This document shows positions 59,549 to 64,000 of a DNA stretch of 64,000 nucleotides, piece by piece. Origin of the DNA: Mermis nigrescens (taxonomy: Eukaryota > Nematoda > Enoplea > Mermithida > Mermithidae); assembly GCA_036768485.1 (NCBI GenBank), contig JAVLUZ010000511.1, positions 1,440,411 through 1,504,410 on the forward strand, given 5' to 3'. Under the pieces are notes generated by a model, which had not been told where the DNA came from, ran no database searches, and saw only the letters and a program-made list of their open reading frames with translations. Every line of letters begins with the position of its first letter. The stretch's first letter is position 1. The translations under genes and the position numbers were made by a program.

Positions 59549-59953
59549 TACAAAGACGGTCCTGAAACGTCTTTGTACATCAGCAAAAATCTTTGCCGAA
59601 TACAAAAAGACCGTGCTTCTAAATGTGATAATTCGGCCTGAATTTAGTTGATAATATTAGTTCGGCGCGAAGTGCCGAAATTTTTATGAGCTTTTGATGG
59701 AATTCACACATAAACCTCGACTGAGAAAGCTAAAACAACTTGTACTACAAAAAATATTACAAAAATTGTAATATGCGAATTAAATCTTATAATAAGCAAC
59801 ACTGCGCTTAGAATGGAAAAATGGAAAAATGTCAAATATCCAGAAACCCAAAAATTAGCCAAATACACTACTAAAGGTCGAAAAACTATGTTCTACCACA
59901 CTGAAATCGTTACTGTGCCATGTTAAAGAATACAAAAATTTGCATGTACAAAA

Positions 59954-61570
59954 CAGTGTTTTTTGTATTCGCCAAAGATTTTTCCTGGTGTACAAACACT
60001 TTTCAGGACTATCTTTGACATGTACAAAGATTTTCGGGAGGATAAAAACTGTGAAAAGGTGTAAAATTCCAAAATTTTTCGGCGCTTCGCTCTGATATGA
60101 AAAATTGTCTGTCCTATATATCTTTAAAATGGCAAAATTTGTATTTAGATATGAAAAACGTCAAATTTTTAGGCGCTTCGCGCCGTTCTAGACAATTTTA
60201 GTAATTTTTGGTGTTAGAAACCCAGAAATTAGCTAAAATATACAATCAAAAATCAAAAGACCCTGTTTTACCACACTAAAATCGCTACTGTACCATATTA
60301 TAGTAACCAAAAATTTGTGTGTACAAAATGTACAAAGACTTTTGGGGACCATCTTTGTACAAGCACAAACGGACCGTGTACAACAAAAAACACTGGTACA
60401 AGATGTACAAGGACTTTTGGGTACCATCTTTGTTCATGTATATACAAAGGTACTAGTGATGTCCTGGGCACCGGCACCGGCACCGGCGCCGGCGCCGGTG
60501 CCTAAGCACCGGCACTAGGCCGGTGCTAGGCTGGTACCGGCGCCGGTGCCGGTGCTAGATAAAAGAGAAAAAATTAGTGTAAAAATAATAATTGAAGCTC
60601 ATTTATCACCAATTTAATGAATAAAGGCGCAAAAAGGTAGCATTTTGTTAATAAAATCTTCTAATTAGCATAGTGAAGCATTTTGACTGAACTTCAGAAC
60701 AAGTCTTCGAGCTTTAAAAATGAATTATTCATTTAACGAAACACATCTTATTGAAAACATCAATTAACAGCAAGAAGCGTGGACACTAATGAATAAAGTA
60801 AATTAAAATTAAAAACATCGACATATAGAGTGGAACGTTCTTCTGATTCTACCATCTGTAAGCAAGAAGGATGAGTACTACAGAGTAGTTTTCAACTTAA
60901 TTTCATCAAATCCATTTTTATTTTTCCATTTCGTGAGCAGAAGACCGTAAAACGCAGCTAGAATTTTAAAATAGTTTTTATGCAAAACTTTTTCCAGCAA
61001 ATTATTCAGAAAAAGCCTGTTAAAACTTTGTAAATGAACTTCTACGTAAGTCTTTTGCATTACTAATATATCCCATGTTTGTTTTCAGAGGCTTTTGAAA
61101 ATGTGAAATGATAAACTTAAATAATTTAACCTCAAAAAGTTTTTGTGGCTATTTTCATGTTTGTTTCTTACTAGTTGAATATTTAACTAATGCACTAAAA
61201 CCAAATTTCGATTTGACTGAAGAATCAACTACTGCACAAGCCAATCTTGATTGCGCTACACTTTAACTTATAATACACTATTTAACTTTTATTTTTCTTC
61301 GAATTTCAATTTTATTACAATTTTTTGTTTGTTTAATGCTTAAGTGAGAAAAATTACATGTATTCATAAATTAAAAATAATGAAGTCGTTACTAGCCAAA
61401 TGAAATTTTGCCCTTAATATGTATATCCGGTGAAAAATAGGTACAAATTTAACCCTTTTTGAAGAAGCATAGTACACTATATAATATGCTAATGTAGCAC
61501 CGGCACCGGCACCGGTAAAAAAAGCGGCACCGGGACATCACTAAAAGGTACATTGTACAAAAAAACACTG
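59954..61570 (+). mobile_element. hAT-like MITE, family D, copy 5, carrying an insertion
   Basis: It runs CAGTGTTTTTTGTATTCG to GTACAAAAAAACACTG. Without the 60454-61543 insertion it is about 519 bases, the longest copy, with an extra GTACAAGGACTTTTGGG unit. The flanks do not match; the left flank is itself family D sequence, so D may have jumped into D. Confidence 0.7.
60454..61543. mobile_element. hAT-like element with GGCACC subterminal arrays (1090 bases)
   Basis: Perfect TSDs AAAGGTAC lie at 60446-60453 and 61544-61551. The TIR TAGTGATGTCC is exact. GGCACCGGCACC repeats fill ~90 bases at the left and ~45 at the right. The centre is AT-rich and non-coding. Confidence 0.92.
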
Positions 61571-62453
61571 TCACATACTGATAGTATGCGAAAATGTGTA
61601 TGTTTAAAAATATATTTATAAAATATAGCTACAAAAATTTGTTAGCTCATACAAAGACCTTTTCGGAGATCTTTGTACAAGCACAAGAAGCTCGTACAAC
61701 AAAATAGAATCGGCTAATAATAGTCCACCACTTAATTTTCTGGTCCTCCAATTTGGGATTTCACCCCTCCCTCAACTCTAGGCCTTAGGAAACTATTTGA
61801 GACATATTTAGTTTATCGGATCGGACGCGATTCTGCAGCATAGTATAAATTCGCCTATAATTAACCTCCGTCCTAATAACTATTACACAAAAACGCGTTT
61901 TAAAGCACGCGGTTCCCATTCAATTTATTGTAAAAGTGTTTTTTGTAAAAATAGTTTGTTGAAAACGTATAATTTCAAACTAGAAATAGAACGCATTTGT
62001 CAACTCTAAATCTTTTAGCCATAGCTATGGATGAATGAGTTAAAAGTAGCATTTACTTTAAATAAGTTAAGTGGAGGAATCGGAAACATGCAGATTTTCC
62101 TGAACATTTATTCAGTAAAAGCTCATTTAGACACAGTAGCAAAGTTATAACAAGGACTTAGTAAGTATATATATGGTCTAATCAGTACAGTTCTCAAAAT
62201 TAACACTAACTCATTGATAAATAAGTGCCAGTATCACAGCTTGTACAAAATACGAATTACACTAAATTTTTCCCCGACCCCGGCCATTTTTTGACCTTGC
62301 CCCGGCCGGGACCGGGGATACTGAAAAATGGCCGAGGATTGCGGGGCCCCGGTCGATCACTAGAGGCAAGTAAACTGCACACGATTTCCATTCACTCATG
62401 ATTCTAAAAAGACATGCTAAGACTTCATTTTATATATTGCCTACCATGCTACC

Positions 62454-62628
62454 CAGTGGCGGATTCAGGATTTTCCTAAGGGGGGGGGCGGAACCCTGAC
62501 TCGGGCGGAAAAATTAGCCGTTTTAACCCGAAAATCGGTAAAACTCGCTCAAAAATCCCTAATTTTGCGCACTATTTCGGGCCAATGGGGGCGGGGGCGG
62601 CCGCCCCCCCACCCTAAATCCGCCCCTG
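62454..62628. mobile_element. hAT-like MITE with CAGTGGCGGATT ends (175 bases)
   Basis: Perfect TSDs ATGCTACC lie at 62446-62453 and 62629-62636. The ends CAGTGGCGGATTCAGG and, inverted, CAGGGGCGGATTTAGG match at 14 of 16. The interior has GGGGGCGG and its complement and little else. Confidence 0.88.
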
Positions 62629-62814
62629 ATGCTACCATTCATACATGTAACAAGGGGGTGGAGATTCCCATAACCAAAGTCGTAAATATAAAAATATAAA
62701 TATAAATAAACATGAATTATTCATTCCCCTCTCCCCGATTTTGTGCAAAAACTTGCGATTTCTAGCCACTTTAGGGGCATTCGGAATTCGTGTAGCTGGT
62801 TCACAACATAGTCA

Positions 62815-62940
62815 TATTATAAGAGCGTATGTGTGCGGTCGATAGCATCTGAGGAAACGAGAGAAAGTTGCTGGCAGTCGGATTCGAAACGTGGAACCCT
62901 TGCTCTAAAGTCCAGAACCATAACCGATCGACTAACGCTG
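62815..62940 (-). repeat. tRNA-derived sequence (SINE head or decayed tRNA)
   Basis: The - strand has a box A-like TTAGTCGATCGGTTATGG, a 5-bp anticodon-like stem with a 7-base loop, and a box B-like TTCGAATCC. The loop lacks the universal U33 and no clean acceptor stem is seen, so a working tRNA is unlikely. It lies next to the 3' end of the LINE, which could have mobilised it. Confidence 0.45.
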
Positions 62941-63139
62941 GTTAATTTCGATAAAGATTGCAAGCTATTCGTGATGTTTTTGAAGAAATTGAAGAAATAG
63001 TTTATTGCGACAGAGACGGAATTAAAACAATACAAATTCGGTCAAATTAAAAAAAGAAAGAATCATACACTGAAATGTCGTCAATGCAATGAAATATATA
63101 ATCAAAAACCTGCGCAAGGACTATAAAGGCGGTTTGCAC

Positions 63140-64000
63140 TTACTTATAGTCTAAGGTAAAACTAATTTTCTCTAAACGACTGCTGAAGGAGGGAAAGTTC
63201 GGGGCATTTACAACTTCTTCTGGCAAATTATTCCAAAGAGGAGGGAGTCTATTTGCAAAACAATACAATTTCAAATTTAAGCGAGATTTAGGTATTTTTA
63301 GCTTTACCGAGTTAACTGATCGAGTGATGCCATTACACACCGTAAACAACTCGTTAAAATCGATGTCTATAAGACCATGGTAAATTTTATAGGCCATCGA
63401 TAGATCATGACGGACTCGACGTAACTGAAGTGAGTCTAATTTAAGAAAAATCTAATCGTTCACTATAGCTCAAGTCGGGAAAATTTAAGACCCTTCTAGT
63501 AAAGTATCTTTGAACTCTCTCAATACTTCTCACGTCTTGCTTTTTGTGTGGTGACCAAATAACCGTGCAATATTCTAGTAAAGGTCGGATATACGTTTTA
63601 TAAGCCATAATTAGCAGTTCAGCATCTTTAGCCTTTAATGCTCGAAAACTCAATGACATCCTAAAATATGCACTTTTAACTATATGTGCAATGTGCGGCG
63701 AAAAATCCATATATTCGTTCAAAAGAATACCTAAATCTTTTACTTCGTTGTTTTCCAAAATATCCTCCATTCCAATCGAATATTTTTGCCTGGGATTTTT
63801 ATGACCGAAATGCAAAACGGAGCACTTAGCCAAAGATAAAGGTAATTGCCACTTTTCAGACCAATTATGGATATTCAGTAACAAATTGTTCAACAAACCT
63901 GCTTGTTCTGTTACGGAAAACATTTTTACATCATCCGCAAATAGGTACATTTTCAACTTTTCATTTTTGTTCAGAAAAGCGATATCATTTATGTAAAAAA
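63140..64000 (-). pseudogene. Non-LTR retrotransposon reverse transcriptase, 3' part, frameshifted
   Basis: Read leftward from the right edge, the frame holds the catalytic motif LFADDVKM, then CSVLHFGHKN, YIRPLLEYCTVIWSPHKKQD and RVQRYFTRRVLNFP, typical of CR1/Jockey-like LINEs. It breaks at 63446-63450, where a run of five T on the - strand holds one base too many. The other frame continues with LQLRRVRHDLSMAYKIYHG, LYCFANRLPPLWNNLP and a stop at 63140. The N-terminal part (endonuclease, most of RT) is off-window. An A/T-rich 3' tail of about 100 bases follows. Confidence 0.85.

Larger units (their letters stand above)
55980..62362. mobile_element. hAT-like element, 6.4 kb as found, containing nested insertions
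   Basis: Perfect TSDs GAGGCAAG lie at 55972-55979 and 62363-62370. The ends are TAGTGATCGACCAGGGC and the complement of TAGTGATCGACCGGGGC. Subterminal C/G-rich repeats (CCCCGGCC) lie at 62275-62350. The inserted elements E, J, D, K and G account for much of its length. No transposase seen. Confidence 0.85.

Noticed and set aside
62815..62940. Functional tRNA gene
   Set aside because: U33 and a proper acceptor stem are missing, so I list it only as tRNA-derived.

Overview
The window is animal nuclear DNA, most likely from an arthropod. The evidence is three conserved eukaryotic genes split by GT-AG introns, low coding density, and dozens of transposon-derived repeats. A hemipteran is a guess; the sequence does not prove a species. 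I translated and joined all gene models by eye, so exon limits rest on reading frame, splice sites and remembered family homology.

Genes, left to right. (1) 278-7739, + strand: four exons of RpS2 (40S protein uS5), covering the C-terminal ~165 residues; the 5' exons lie off the left edge. (2) 35456 down to about 19154, - strand: METTL22, a class I SAM-dependent lysine methyltransferase, in seven exons, including a 41-base exon missed by simple ORF calling and an 8.5-kb intron. (3) 52068 down to 39968, - strand: a complete CLPTM1 gene in six exons. It joins in phase to 1980 bases (659 residues), close to the usual CLPTM1 length. RpS2 and METTL22 converge; METTL22 and CLPTM1 lie in tandem on the - strand. 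Nothing indicates that they are co-regulated.

The rest is mostly mobile DNA. Many elements have intact 8-base target-site duplications (TSDs) and short terminal inverted repeats (TIRs) of hAT type. They include a 314-519-base family with GTTTTTTTGTA ends (here family D), a 240-base family beginning TAGGTGGGCAGC (family A, about 12 copies), and larger elements beginning TAGGGATGCAAC, TAGTGATGTAAAAG, TAGTGATGTCC and TAGTGATCGACC. These larger elements carry GC-rich hexamer arrays just inside the ends. None has a recognisable transposase, so all look non-autonomous. At 55980-62362 one such element contains at least six others, up to four layers deep. Other structures are a 3.8-kb foldback element (28031-31790), an array of about eleven hairpins (53441-54052), a pair of inverted minisatellites (12996-14166), a pogo-like MITE, a degenerate non-LTR retrotransposon running off the right edge, and a tRNA-derived sequence.

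The strangest feature is a small hairpin, CGGCGC-TTC-GCGCCG and close variants, which recurs more than 25 times, on both strands, inside repeat families that otherwise share no sequence.
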